Assembly (NCBI GenBank): GCA_009363875.1
Contig: CM018690.1
Coordinates: forward strand, 90,001 to 154,000
DNA: 64,000 bases
DNA from: Mikania micrantha
Lineage: Eukaryota; Streptophyta; Magnoliopsida; Asterales; Asteraceae
Direction: 5' to 3'
Positions 33,723-46,554 of the stretch are shown here, one piece after another. The notes under the pieces were generated by a model that was not told the origin of the DNA, ran no database searches, and saw only the letters and a program-made list of their open reading frames with translations. The translations under genes and the position numbers were made by a program. The stretch's first letter is position 1. The number at the start of each line of letters is the position of its first letter.

Positions 33723-34508
33723 CCACCTCCCCCGGAAAACTCAGTAAATCACGCTGAAAATGGAGAAAACCCCCTGGAGGGCAACCCAAATGCAGGAGGA
33801 AATGAAGGAGATCGAAACAGGGAAGACAGAATGACTGATCTTATCACTAGGCATATCCAGAATGCAATACCAACTATTGCAGCTCAAATCAGGGCAGATA
33901 TGAATATAGAAAACCAAAACGAAAATGCTCACGAAGCTAAAGGGCCAGAGATCGAACAAGTAGAAACAGAAGAACGAAAGGGATGCTCATACAAGACCTT
34001 CATGGCCTGCAAGCCCAAAGATTTTGAAGGAAGGGATGGTGCTGTAGGAGCAATAAGATGGTTGGAAGATATGGAGGCAGTGTTAGATATCAGTGATTGC
34101 AAGGAGGATAACAAGGTGAAATATGCAACTCACTCTCTTAAGGGGTCTGCGTTAACTTGGTGGAACACCATTGTCAAAACTAGGGGACGAAACGCCATTA
34201 AGGCCATGAAGTGGAAAGATTTTAAGGATATTGTTACTGAAAAATTCTGCCCGATTAATGAACTGGAAAGAATCGAAGCGGAATTTCTAGAACATGAAAT
34301 GGTTGGTTTGGACCATACCAAATATATAAATCGATTCAATGAGATGGCGCTGCTTGTACCACACTTGGTTACCCCTGAGACTAAAAGGATCGGAAGGTAC
34401 ATCTGGGGTTTAGCACCACAAGTTAGGGGATTTGTCAGGACAGCAAGACCAGCTACTTTTCAGTCCGCAGTAGAGCTAGGAGGAACGCTTACTGATGAAA
34501 TAGTGTGA
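33723..34508 (+). pseudogene. Element D gag, capsid part
   Basis: The frame is open from the junction at 33723; the first internal ATG is at 33763 out of frame and at 33831 in frame (MTDLITRH). The capsid domain includes CSYKTFMACKPKDF and LTWWNTIVKTRG. A TGA at 34506-34508 ends it before the zinc knuckles. The same frame resumes immediately, so one nonsense mutation separates this from the rest. A programmed stop is unlikely here, because it would cut Gag before its nucleocapsid. Confidence 0.88.
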
Positions 34509-37500
34509 TGTGGGAAGATAAATCAAGAAAAGGTGGGAGATAAGAGGAAGTGGCAAGACAACAGGAATGATAGGAAAGGGGATCAAAAGTTTAGGAGATT
34601 TGAAGGTAAGAGAAATGACTTTGGCAAAGCAAAGGAATCAACTGTACCCAGACCAGGGAGAAAGCTATACCTAGGAACTAGTCCTTGGTGTGACAAATGC
34701 AAGATACATCACCAAGGAGAATGCAACCCAAAGTATTGCTACAAGTGCAAGAAAGCAGGACATCTCCTCAAGGATTGTAGAGTCAAGGATGTAACTAGAT
34801 GTTATGAATGTGGAGACACTGGGCATTTGAGGAATGTGTGCCCAAAACTGAAGAGAGATAAGCCACAGAAGGCAACAGGAAGAGCATTCGTACTTACCGC
34901 AACCGAAGCACAGAAGGATCCGGAAATGATAACGAGTACGTTTCTTTTAAACAATCATGTAGCTAGTATATTGATTGATACGGGTGCTACATTTAGTTTT
35001 ATATCAACAAAATTTCAATCTTTGCTCGATAAACAACCCACGTATTTGAAAGATATATGTGAAGTAGAGATAGCCACTGGAAAGGTGATAAGTATAAAAG
35101 AAATGTTGAAAGACTGTGAATTAGTTATGGAAGGACAAAAGTTTAAGATTGATTTACTGCCTATTGAATTAGGAGGCTTTGATGTAGTTATTGGAATGGA
35201 TTGGCTAGCCATGAATAAGGTAGAACTTAACTGTGAACATAAGACTATGACAATTCCCTTAACTAATGATAAGAAAGTAATAGTGATTGGACATAAGGTT
35301 AGAGAATTACCGCAAATCATTTCATATGCAAAGACGGAGAGGTATTCAAGGAAGGGGAACATGATTTATTTGGCCTATGTAGTCATCAAGAAAGAAGAAA
35401 CAATACCCAAGGAAATACCAATTGTATATGAATATACGGATGTATTCCCTGAAGAGTTGCCAGGAATGCCGGCACCGAGACAGGTGGAGTTCCGAATTGA
35501 TTTGATACCAGGAGCAGCACCAGTAGCTAAAGCACCTTATCGCTTAGCGCCCTCCGAGATGCAAGAAATGGTGATTCAAATACAAGAGCTGATGGATAAA
35601 GGTTTCATAAGACCGAGCTTCTCTCCATGGGGAGCCCCAGTACTATTTGTGAAAAAGAAGGACGGGACGTTGAGAATGTGCATCGACTACCGAGAGCTAA
35701 ACAAAGTCACTATAAAGAATCGTTATCCACTCCCCAGAATCGATGATTTGTTTGATCAACTTCAAGGGGCAAGCTATTTTTCAAAGATAGACTTAAGATC
35801 GGGATATCATCAATTGAGAGTTAGGGATGAGGATGTTCCTAAAACCGCATTCAGAACTCGTTACGGACATTATGAGTTTATGGTAATGCCCTTTGGGCTT
35901 ACAAACGCACCTGCTGTGTTTATGGACCTCATGAACCGGGTGTGTAAACCATACCTGGATAAATTTGTGATAGTATTCATTGATGATATACTAATATACT
36001 CGAAAAATGCGAAGGATCATGAAGAGCACCTACGAAAGATGCTAGAACTCTTAAGGAAGGAAAAGTTGTTTGCTAAGCTGAGCAAATGTGAATTTTGGAT
36101 GAGAGAGGTACAGTTCTTGGGGCACATTATAAACGAAGAAGGAATACAAGTAGACCCTTCAAAGATAGAGGCAATTAAGGAATGGGAGACACCGAGAACT
36201 CCTACCGAAATAAGACAATTTCTGGGATTGGCCGGTTATTACAGAAGATTTATTGAGAATTTCTCAAAGATAGCACTACCGTTAACTACGTTAACTCAGA
36301 AGAAAGTGACTTTTGAATGGGGAGAAAAACAACAAGAAGCATTTGACACTCTTAAGCAAAGGTTATGTAGTGCACCCATATTATCCTTACCAGAAGGGAA
36401 CGAAGATTTCGTGGTGTACTGTGATGCTTCTAGAATGGGACTAGGTTGTGTGTTAATGCAAAGGAAGAAAGTAATTGCATACGCATCACGACAATTGAAA
36501 ACACATGAGAAAAACTACACCACCCATGACTTAGAATTAGGAGCTGTAGTGTTTGCTCTAAAGATATGGAGACACTACTTATATGGAACGAATTGTGTAA
36601 TCTATACTGATCATAAGAGCTTACAACATATACTTGATCAGAAAATACTGAATATGAGGCAAAGGAGATGGGTAGAATTGTTAAGTGATTACGACTGTGA
36701 AATCCGGTATCATCCGGGAAAGGCAAATGTGGTAGCAGACGCCTTGAGTCGAAAAGAAAGAGTGATTCCACTAAGAGTAAAAGCCCTGAAGATGGCAGTA
36801 GGGATTGATTTAAAGGAAAAGATACATAAAGTGCAACAGGAAGCCTTGTCCAAGGAAAACTTAAGGGAAGAATCATTGACAAAAAGTGAGAAACAATTTG
36901 ATGAAGAAGATCAAGGTAGATTAAAGGCATATAAAGGGAAGATATGGATACCTCTGCATGGGGGTATGAGGGAAGTAATTTTAGAAGAAACCCATAAGTC
37001 TAGATACTCAGTGCATCCTGGTGGTGACAAGATGTACCATGAGTTAAAAGAAAAATTCTGGTGGCCTGGATTAAAAAGATCAATAGCAGAATATGTCAGC
37101 AAATGCTTGACTTGTGTAAGAGTAAAAGCAGAGCATCAAAAGCCATCTGGATTGTTACAACAACCAGAGATACCTGCATGGAAATGGGAACAAGTTACTA
37201 TGGATTTTGTAACCAAGTTACCTCGGACCACCAGTGGTCATGACTCAATATGGGTAGTCGTTGATAGGTTAACAAAAACAGCACACTTTTTACCCATAAG
37301 GGAAGATTTCAAGATGGATAAGTTAGCAAAGATTTATATGAATGAAATTGTGTCGAGACACGGAGTGCCAACATCAATAATCTCGGATAGAGATAGTCGC
37401 TTCACCTCAAGATTTTGGCAAACTCTTCAAGAAGCTCTGGGAACCAAATTAAAACTAAGTACGGCTTACCATCCTCAAACGGATGGGCAAAGTGAAAGGA

Positions 37501-38249
37501 CTATCCAGACATTGGAAGACATGATGAGAGCGTGTGTAATAGATTTTGGAGGAAGTTGGGACACCCACTTGCCATTAGTTGAATTCTCCTATAATAACAG
37601 CTACCATACTAGTATTCAAGCCACACCGTTTGAAGCATTATATGGAAGAAAGTGTAGATCACCGCTGTGTTGGAATGAAATAGGTGAGAACAAATTAACA
37701 GGGCCTGAGATTGTGCAAGAAACTACTGATAAGATTCATAAAATCAAGGAAAGGATGAAGGCTGCTCAAGACCGACAGAAGAGTTATGCAGATAAGAGAC
37801 GAAGGCCGTTGGAGTTCAGTGTAGGAGATAAAGTCATGCTAAAGGTATCCCCATGGAAGGGTACGGTATGCTTTGGCAAACATGGGAAGTTGAACCCCCG
37901 GTATATTGGACCCTTCAAAATTTTAGCAAGAGTGGGACTTGTAGCTTATCAGCTAGAACTTCCATTGGAATTAGAAGGAATACATGACGTGTTTCATGTG
38001 TCAAACCTCAAGAAATGCTTAGTGGACGAAAGTTTGATCATACCTTACAAAGAGGCAAAAGTCAATAAACAATTGCAATTCATGGAGGAACCTGTAGAAA
38101 TTATGGACAGACAGATCAAGAAGCTGAGGCATAGCAAGATACCAATTGTAAAAGTACGATGGGATTCCAAACGAGGGCCTGAGTTTACTTGGGAAAAAGA
38201 ATCGGAGATACGTAAGAAGTACCCTCAACTATTTCAAACTACAAGTTAA
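34509..38249 (+). pseudogene. Element D nucleocapsid-protease-RT-RNase H-integrase
   Basis: A long open frame (first ATG 34533). Zinc knuckles CYKCKKAGHLLKDC and CYECGDTGHLRNVC lie at about 34735-34840. Protease DTGA is at 34977-34988. RT shows MCIDYRELNK and catalytic FIDD near 35980. RNase H shows VVYCDAS and TDHK. Integrase shows HPGGDKMY...CLTC, VVDRLTKTAHF and AYHPQTDGQSERT, then the GPY region and a chromodomain-like end (EIMDRQIKKL, GPEFTWEKES). All expected catalytic residues that I checked are present. Apart from the upstream TGA and the missing 5' end it looks intact, suggesting a relatively recent insertion. Confidence 0.9.
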
Positions 38250-38261
38250 CTATGACAACTC

Positions 38262-38298
38262 AAATTTCGAGGACGAAATTTCTACAAGTAGGGGAGAC
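38262..38298 (+). other. Element D pre-PPT hairpin and PPT
   Basis: AAATTTCG-AGGA-CGAAATTT (38262-38281) has 8-bp arms and a 4-nt loop. The purine tract AAGTAGGGGAGAC lies just before TGTGACA at 38299. Confidence 0.85.
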
Positions 38299-41200
38299 TG
38301 TGACAACACGCGAATCAGGTTTATATTAAAACTTTAAATTACGATGCATTTGTTAATATGTTTAGATAAACACACTTCTTAGAAACATTAAGTAGAGAAA
38401 TTATGTCATTAGTTGAGAACAATAGAACACCCATGCCATAAAGTTTAGAAACAAGAATCCTTCTATGAAACATAATATATCCTTGTGACACAACGAGTGA
38501 AAATAAAGCGAAACAATGATTTCACATATTCATATATGTATATATATATATTTATAAGCATGTTTGAATTTATGATAATTATATTATCTAATGCTAAATT
38601 ACTTCTAATAAATAATTATCATATTAAAAATTTGTATGTATGTCACGACATACACACACATAGTAATATATATATATATATATGTTCACATTTCGTTTAT
38701 ACATACATGCATAGGGGTATTAATATTAAGGCTCAACAAATAAAAACCTAATATATGTGCGACACCCACATATATCCATACATGCCTAGATTATTTAGAT
38801 AAATCAAATACAACCCTTTTACACTATCTACATATATTATACTACAAGACACAAATATATAGTATATACATACACATACACGGTTACACATATATATAAC
38901 CACAAAACAACAAAAACCTTACACCACCTTTAAATTACCCAATCCCTCCCCCATGCATTACCATCAAATCAAAACATATATATATATTCTATCTTTATTC
39001 TTATACATCTCGACACACATACATATATACACATGCATATACACGATACATATATATATGATATGCATGCATATATACGTATGATACACATACACATATA
39101 TATATATTTTTTCTCTCTATTCTTGACATACATACATAAATACACACGGCATATATACACTTATACATAAACCAAACACTAAACAACAAACTTCTCTTAC
39201 ACCACCACCCTAAACTCACCAATCCATAACCTCCCTCTTTCCCACATCTCTTACCCACTCCTCTCTCCTTCTTTTCTTACACCATCACCGCCCAAACCCC
39301 CTCTCTCCTCTCCCCTTTATTCGGCCAAACCCACACACACCTACACACTCCTCATTTGAATATCACAAACACAAGAAAACATTCTCTCTACTCTCCTCTC
39401 TAATGCTCTACTCGGTTCCAGCCCCTTTCCACTAAGACTTGACGATTAGAAGGCCAAGCAAAGGGAACATCACGAGTTTAAGAGTTTCACTCGACACAAA
39501 GGTTAGCTAGTGAGTCTCTAAAGCTCGAAAATCTTGTTCTATCTACTCCTTTTCCCCTACAACTCGTAAACAGCCCTAAAACTCTTTTCCTTGACACTTT
39601 GAACCGTTAAAAATGATGGTCAAGAACTTCTAAGTTGCGAAAACGCACATGCATGTACATGCATGTGTGCAAATTCGACATTTTCTTAACAAAAGCTATG
39701 ATTTTCGTTAAATGAACCTTTACACATTCTTAGAATCGATTTCATCATAAACAAAAATACTCACAACTATGGGAGATGAGTACCTAGACGTATCCATACA
39801 CATGCAAGTTTTGCATGTGTAATATCATGATCTTGGAAACCCATAACTTCCATTTTCGTATGTAGCATGAACTCTAAATCCATTCTATGCTTTCTACATT
39901 TCTTAACAGCCCACAACCATCTTGGAAACGTTGAACACAAGTGTTAAGCGCAAGAGTAAGAACCACACCCCTTAACAAATAGTTATATGTGCATGCATGT
40001 ATGTAAAAATGAAAACTACAACTTTAAAATGCTAATGTGTATGTCTCGAAATTTTGATCAGATCTAGATGTGATTTTATTGTTGGAAATATTTTATAAAA
40101 GATTGGGTTTTAATGATAGGAATGTTATATTGTTAATTTTGCCCCAAAAACCCAATTTCTAAGGCTTATAAGTATGTAAAATATCAAAAATTATGTTAAC
40201 AGTTTTCTGGACAGAATGTATAACTAAAATAGGCCCTTAATAATGTTAAGCTAACACTCAAAAAGTTTGAGTATTTATTGTTATGTCAAGAATAAGTTAT
40301 AAATTTATTAAAATCCCTATAAATCTTGATAAAATCATCAAAAATAGCTCCTGAGTGATAAAAACCCTAAGTACAATTTATGTCGGTATGAATATAGTTA
40401 GAAGACCTGGGAAAAATATTGAAACTAAAAATTTATAGTTTAAACTAATTATTTGCCATTTAAAATGTATGTAAAGGCTAAAAATACGAATTAAATTTTT
40501 TACTGTCCAAAATATGAAGTAAATATTTTTCCCAGTATTCTAATAATACTGGGAGGTCTCAGTAAAAATATGGTAATTTTTAGTGACTGTTAAGTATTTA
40601 TTTGTTATTTAATATATTAAATAGTGCAAAAATCATTTTTTATATAGTAAATGACCTCCTAAAATTCTGAAATTTCTACAGTAGCCTAAGAACACGATTT
40701 TTTTACTGTATCAAAAGTTTAGTAATTTTTACATATCGGGAAATATTTATTATAATATTAATGGTATTTAAAATGTTTAAAACTATTTAAAATAGTAAAC
40801 GAGCTTTAAAAATTCTGAAAATTTTACAGGAGTTAAATAACACCAGTATGAGACTATATAAATATTTTCGGAATTTTTAGTGATCAGAATCATTATCTGG
40901 GAATTTTTGAGGATTTTAAACATATAAAAACAATTTTTGATACAAGTGGTTAATATAAAAATAATAGGGAATGAGTAAATAAAAATTTACCCAGACCCTT
41001 TACTGATAATAAGTAATGGGGAAAAACATATAAATATGTAAACCTATACCCATGTGTAATTGTTAAACCCGAAAGATTTTGAATACTTGAAAATAAGGTT
41101 AAATGAGAAACAATATCACATCAATATTTATGGCATGAATATTTACTAAAATCTAAACATACACTAGGCAAGTGAACCAATCAAGATTTACCATCAATCC

Positions 41201-42024
41201 CTCCAATCGACAGATAACCAAACATCAGTTGCAGGTGAGTTCATGTGATCCCTTTTCCTTTTACTGTTTTGGGATACTGAAAGTATGCTCTAAAAATTGT
41301 TTACTAAACTTATATTTATGTGATAATGAACGTCCGTTTCAAATGTAATTGCTTCCCCTAGACATGAAACATAATTTGCAACCATTAACTCATAGGGAGA
41401 GCCGGTGAGTATATGGGTAGTACTACTTGGAGAATCCCCCACGCACAGTGGCCCGAAAGGGTGGCCTTGTAAAAGTAAGGTTGAAACCCCACTGAGGTTA
41501 TTGTCAACCGTTGTGGCATATATTCTTTATGATACATGAATGACCGAGAGCAGGAACGGGTCTCGGAATTGGGAAGTAAATTGGAATTGACCATGTTGTG
41601 GGCTAACAGTGTATGAGGCAAACGCCCGAGCATGGGACAGGGTTGGTTGTATTATTATTGAATTATCACATGTTATACTTATTGTTACTATTGTGTCATA
41701 TTATTAAACTCATGTTCTCACCAACTATTAGTTGACGTATTTTAGCATGTCTTTCAGGTTGAATTGGTAAGAGTAAGAGAACCGGATGAGCTTCTAGAGT
41801 AATAGTGTGGCTTTAGAATGGATTTGATTTAAAAACAATTTATGTTATTGAATTATGTTTTATTGGGCCCTGCGTGGCAACTTAGACAATTGTGGTGTGT
41901 TTGATACTTTATTTGCTTTAGTTTGATTTGGGCTATGGATTATTTAAACTATGCTTCCGCAAAGTTAGTTAAATGATTTGAAATCAATTGTCATGCCCTA
42001 ATCCCCTCGGGTTGGGGTGTGACA
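38299..42024 (+). mobile_element. Element D 3' LTR (3726 bp)
   Basis: It runs from TGTGACAACACGCG to GGTTGGGGTGTGACA. It holds AT/ATAC microsatellite tracts (38530-38690, 39010-39120), a CT-rich leader-like region (39190-39420), an AT-rich 1-kb stretch (40000-41100) with no recognised feature, and the predicted intron (41235-41757). It abuts element E within RT. Confidence 0.88.
41235..41757 (+). other. Predicted LTR-resident intron (element D)
   Basis: The donor GCAG|GTGAGTTCATG is at 41231, and the acceptor GTCTTTCAG ends at 41757 after AGTTGACGT. GGTGAG and CATG of the donor pair with CATG and CTCACC (41711-41722) around a TT/TT mismatch. The predicted length is 523 nt. Confidence 0.45.
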
Positions 42025-44327
42025 AATTTGTTATTGTTTTTATTGATGACATATTGATCTATTCTAAGAGCAAAGCAGAGCATGAGCAACATCTTAGAAC
42101 GATCTTGGAACTGTTAAAGGAATAGAAACTCTATGCCAAATTCTCTAAGTGTGAGTTTTGGTTAAAGGAGGTTCAATTCCTAGGCCACATTGTTAACAGT
42201 GAGGGAATACACGTTGATCCTGCCAAGATCGAAGCAATAAAAGATTGGGACACTCTGAAGACACCTATGGAGATACGTTCTTTTCTAGGCTTAGCAGGCT
42301 ATTACAGGAGGTTCATCTCGAACTTTTCTAGGATAGCTCTGCCACTCACAAAGCTGACACAGAAAAGTGAGCCGTTTGTTTGGGAACAAAAGCAAGAACA
42401 AGCCTTTCAGACCCTGAAGCAAAAGCTATGTGATGCTCCGATCTTATCTCTCCCAGATGGTTGTGATGACTTTGTTGTGTATTGTGATGCATCCCATCAG
42501 GGACTCGGTTGTGTACTTATGCAGCGAGACAAGGTTATCGCGTATGCGTCGAGACAACTGAAAATTCATGAGAAGAACTATACTACTCATGATTTGGAAC
42601 TGGGAGCTGTGATATTTGCCTTAAAGATCTGGAGACATTACTTATATGGCACTAGGTGTACCATGTTTACCGATCACAAAAGTCTGCAACACATATTTGA
42701 TCAGAAGGAACTCAACATGCGACAGCGACGTTGAGTTGAGCTTCTGAATGATTATGACTGTGTAATCAAGTACCATCCGGGCAAGGCAAACGTTGTAGCT
42801 GATGCCTTGAGTCGGAAGGAACGAGTCAAACCCTTGCGAGTCAGAGCAATGGGAATGACTGTGCAGACAAGCTTACACAACAACATCATACAAACACAAC
42901 AAGAGGTTATTGAACGTGAAAACTTGAAGAAAGAACTTGATTGCGGTGTGGAGAAACATTTGGAGACAAAACCCGATGGACTTGTTTACTTCAAGGATCG
43001 TATCTGGATTCCTGTAGTAGATGAGTTGAGAAAACTTATTTTTGATGAAGCACACAAAACCAAGTACTCGGTGCATCCCGGTGCTGATAAGATGTATCAA
43101 GACTTACGGGCGTTTTATTGGTGGCCGGGTATGAAGAAAGACATAGCTGAGTATGTTGGTCGATGCCTTACGTGTGCTAAAGTAAAGGCTGAACACCAGA
43201 AACCGTCAGGTTTACTGGAACAGCCTGAAATTCCACTCTGGAAGTGGGAACAGATAGCGATGGACTTTGTTACTAAGCTACCCCGCACTTCCAGTGGACA
43301 TGATACTATTTGGGTTATCGTTGATCGATTAACCAAGTCTGCTCATTTCTTGCCGATGCGAGAAACGTACACGATGGATAAACTAGCGAAACTTTACATC
43401 AATGAGATAGTGGTACGCCATGGTGTGCCATTGTCTATCATTTCGGATCATGATAGCAGATTTACATCAAGGTTCTGGCAGTCATTGCAGAGATCTCTAG
43501 GGACACAATTAAACTTGAGTACAGCTTATCATCCACAAACGGATGGTCAAAGCGAACGTACTATTCACACCCTGGAGGACATGTTAAGAACTTGTGTTCT
43601 AGACTTTGGTGGTAATTGGGACTCCCACTTGCCACTAATCGAGTTCTCCTACAACAACAGTTATCACAGCAGCATCAGTAGTGCCCCATTCGAGGCTCTT
43701 TATGGTCGAAAATGCCGGTCACCGATCTGTTGGTCGAAAGTGGGAGATAATCGAATAACAGGGCCAGAACTTATTTAAGAAACTACAGACAAGATTGCTC
43801 AGATACAACAAAGACTACAAGCCACACGAAGCAGACAAAAGAGCTATGCCGATAAACGGCGCAAGCCGTTGGAATTCCAAGTGGGAGACCGTGTCATGTT
43901 GAAGGTTTCTCCATGGAAAGGTGTAGTTCGTTTTCCAAAGAAAGGCAAACTAACACCACGATACGTGGGACCGTTCGAGATCATCGAACGTATTGGTCCT
44001 GTGGCGTACAGATTAAGCTTACCGGATGAACTTAGTGGTGTACACGACGTGTTTCATGTCTCAAACTTGAAGAAATGCCTTGCAGATGGAACTCTTATCA
44101 TACCAGTTGATGAAATTCAATTGGATGAACACTTACGATTTGTTGAAGAACCTTTAGAGATTATGGATCGTAAAGTTAAGAAACTGAGGCGAAGCCGTAT
44201 TCCTATCGTTAAGGTTCGTTGGAACTCAAGGCGCGGACCCGAGTTTACTTGGGAACGTGAAGATCACATGAGAAACAAGTATCCCCAACTCTTTACAGAG
44301 GAAGCCGTACCGAATAACGAGTCTTAA
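42025..44327 (+). pseudogene. Element E RT (partial)-RNase H-integrase-chromodomain
   Basis: It begins just before the RT catalytic box (FVIVFIDDILIYSK) and stays in one frame to TAA at 44325-44327. Three in-frame stops break it: TAG at 42123, TGA at 42732 (a Trp position) and TAA at 43776 (a Gln position). It keeps the integrase stretch that is deleted in element A (near 43185) and shows the uninterrupted chromodomain-like end (RRGPEFTWERED) that in A is split by the Q solo LTR. It is therefore the local reference for both lesions. Confidence 0.9.
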
Positions 44328-44361
44328 ATTTCGAGACGAAATTTTTCTAACAAGGGGAGAC
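44326..44361 (+). other. Element E pre-PPT hairpin and PPT
   Basis: AAATTTCG-AGA-CGAAATTT (44326-44344) overlaps the stop codon. TAACAAGGGGAGAC then precedes TGTAACA at 44362. Confidence 0.85.
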
Positions 44362-46018
44362 TGTAACATCAGTGCCGGAAGCGTGCCGGAACAGTAATCG
44401 CAACAGTAAACCGTATAGTAAATCAGGTACACTTTACGCGAAACTATGTTTATACTATTGACACATTATGCTTAACATGAAACTATTATACGATTGTCTG
44501 AATTTGACTGAAACCTTAGGGTTTAACAGTCTGAAACATGTCAGACAATACAGTGTTGAAACATAGACACTTGATTTGATACTATTGTGTATAAACGTGT
44601 GTGAGGAGAAACAAAACAAAGACATAACGGTTGTTGTTACAGAATGCTAAACAGACAAATTATTCGTATGGGTGACGATCTGTACGTATGATTCTGAGAG
44701 TTTAACGTTCTGAAATAATGACTTAACAGTAGAAAACAAGAATCAAAAAGCCAAACCATCGTCGTGTTCGTTCGAATGACGATTTGAACGAATACGCGCG
44801 ATGGCGACGCGTTCTGACAAAACGAAAACGATCACGAAACGAAACGAACGATAATAATTTCAAGGAAATATAATATTTACTATTTTACAATTTTGAAACT
44901 CATCATAAATAAAATTAAATTAAACTATTTTATTAAATCGCGAACAAATTAACGAAACACGTAAAATATCATAATTCGATTAAACTACTGCTAGTGCAGA
45001 GCTTTTGTCTGCTTATATGAGATATGTAATTGCTGGATTGTTTGTGTATGCATGGCTTGTGTCTATATATGAGATACGTAATTGCTAAACGACTGCTAGT
45101 GCAGAGCTTGTATCTTGTATAGGAGACACGTAATTGCTAGACTAAGCTTAACTAATTCATGAGATACGTAATGGCTAAACGACTGCTAGTGCAGAGCTTG
45201 TATCTATCCGTGAGCTACGTAATTGCTAAACGACTGCTAGTGCAGAGCTTGTACTCACGCATGAGATTAGAGACAGCTAAACTATATGCGTGTGAAACTA
45301 TGATTCTTGTTAAACATACTATGAAACTAATACTTATAAATTCTATAGACTTGAAAACATTGAAACAGACAACAAAAACTATGATGAGGAATGTGTAGAA
45401 TGGTAGGTAAAAGGCTTAATTATTATTAACAACAGTGTCATATCTGGGTTAGTATGTGGTGGGATGTTGGCTGGGCGGGCGGTAAGTTCGACCCTACATA
45501 TGCCCTATATATAAGCATACCGATTTGGATATTACATGTGAAGTTAATGAGGTTAACGTTTTACTGAAGAAGGTTTGTTAAAGCTATTTTAAACTTATAA
45601 ACTTTATGAACTCACCAACCATTGTGTTGACTTTGTTTTCTTACATTCTTTCTCAGGTGAAGAACATGTTTAAGCTAAGGCTTTGGATTGCATGCTAGGT
45701 GGCCTAGATAGAGGACCTAGTTGATTTTGGAAGCACAAATTTTGTTGATAATACAAACTACTTTTGATATCTTGTACAGATACAAGATTGAAGCATTTGG
45801 AATTATTTTGTTAGGTTTACTTAGTTAAATTGCAGAACCTTGATATTGTAATTTAACTTTGTAATCCTAGTTTAATGTGTGATTGTGCTTTAGTTATTCT
45901 TAAACATTGATGCTATGAAAACAATCTGATCATTTGATTATCACTCACGATATCGCGCCCCGAGAACCTTACGCCCGACGGGGACTCCGATCCAACCCCG
46001 CCGGCTCGGGGTGTGACA
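44362..46018 (+). mobile_element. Element E 3' LTR, internally deleted
   Basis: The first 620 bp match the start of the A-type LTR. At about 44985 the sequence jumps to the 50-bp tandem repeats (44985-45262) and continues to the end as in element A. Compared with the 3.66-kb antisense A-type copy, about 2 kb is absent. The acceptor block (45606-45656) remains but the donor is gone. Confidence 0.85.
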
Positions 46019-46554
46019 CGTAGTGTGCAAAGCGTGCAAGTCGCGTATATGACAACTTACTATTTATAGTAAGCTTCCATTTATGGAAAGTTCACAAAGC
46101 ATAACGATTTTATAGCTCTAGCATGCTTGTTAGTCCTACGTGATCATGTTAACACATAGCACGTTATCATACGAAACCACATAAGTTATTTTCATCATGT
46201 TAGCACACAAAAGTTTCCTAAAATGGAAAGTTTCCATTTCTAGCATATGTGATATCGGAAACCATCTAACTTAGTATCTAATCATCATGTTATAACATAT
46301 TAACCTACTTAGCATGCTTAAATCATACCACATGTTTATAAATTGGTTTTTCTAAAAATAAAGTTACTAAAAATAGTAATTTTGTAGTTTTTGCATAAAA
46401 ATGATTATTTAAGCATTTCTAATCCACTCTTATGCCACAATTCATCATAATAATCCATCTAATCACCATTTAATCATACCAACATAACCCAAATTATCAC
46501 ATAACAACATTTGGTCCACAAAAGTTACTATATTTAGTAACTTTGCTAAAAATG
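46019..46554 (-). mobile_element. Antisense P-type LTR, left of the copia insertion
   Basis: It is colinear with 18762-19290 (antisense P LTR), including AACTTACTATTTATAGTAAG near 46053. It is truncated on the left by element E and interrupted at 46555 by the copia element. It ends in the target duplication AAATG (46550-46554). Confidence 0.8.

Larger units (their letters stand above)
33723..42024 (+). mobile_element. Element D: chromovirus with one stop codon, 5' LTR lost
   Basis: Gag-pol (33723-38249) is followed by the pre-PPT hairpin, the PPT and a complete 3.7-kb LTR (38299-42024). The 5' LTR, PBS and first gag codons are replaced by the end of element C's LTR. The coding frame is A/T-richer than in element A and clearly a separate family. 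Without a 5' LTR it is not expected to be transcribed normally. Confidence 0.9.
42025..46018 (+). mobile_element. Element E: 3' part of an A-family chromovirus
   Basis: Pol from mid-RT onward, the pre-PPT hairpin, the PPT and a 1657-bp 3' LTR. It matches element A closely base for base. Its 5' half is absent; the left neighbour is element D's LTR end. The right end CTCGGGGTGTGACA at 46018 abuts an antisense P LTR. Confidence 0.9.

Noticed and set aside
34506..34508. Programmed stop-codon readthrough between gag and pol in element D
   Set aside because: The TGA lies before the zinc knuckles, not at a Gag-protease boundary. A nonsense mutation is simpler.
36430..36930. 166-codon minus-strand open frame opposite element D RNase H/integrase
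   Set aside because: It is a shadow of the sense coding frame with no domain of its own. Similar antisense frames opposite other pol regions were rejected for the same reason.
38969..39258. Minus-strand open frames rich in Tyr, Ile and Cys in the D LTR
   Set aside because: They are translations of AT/ATAC microsatellite sequence.
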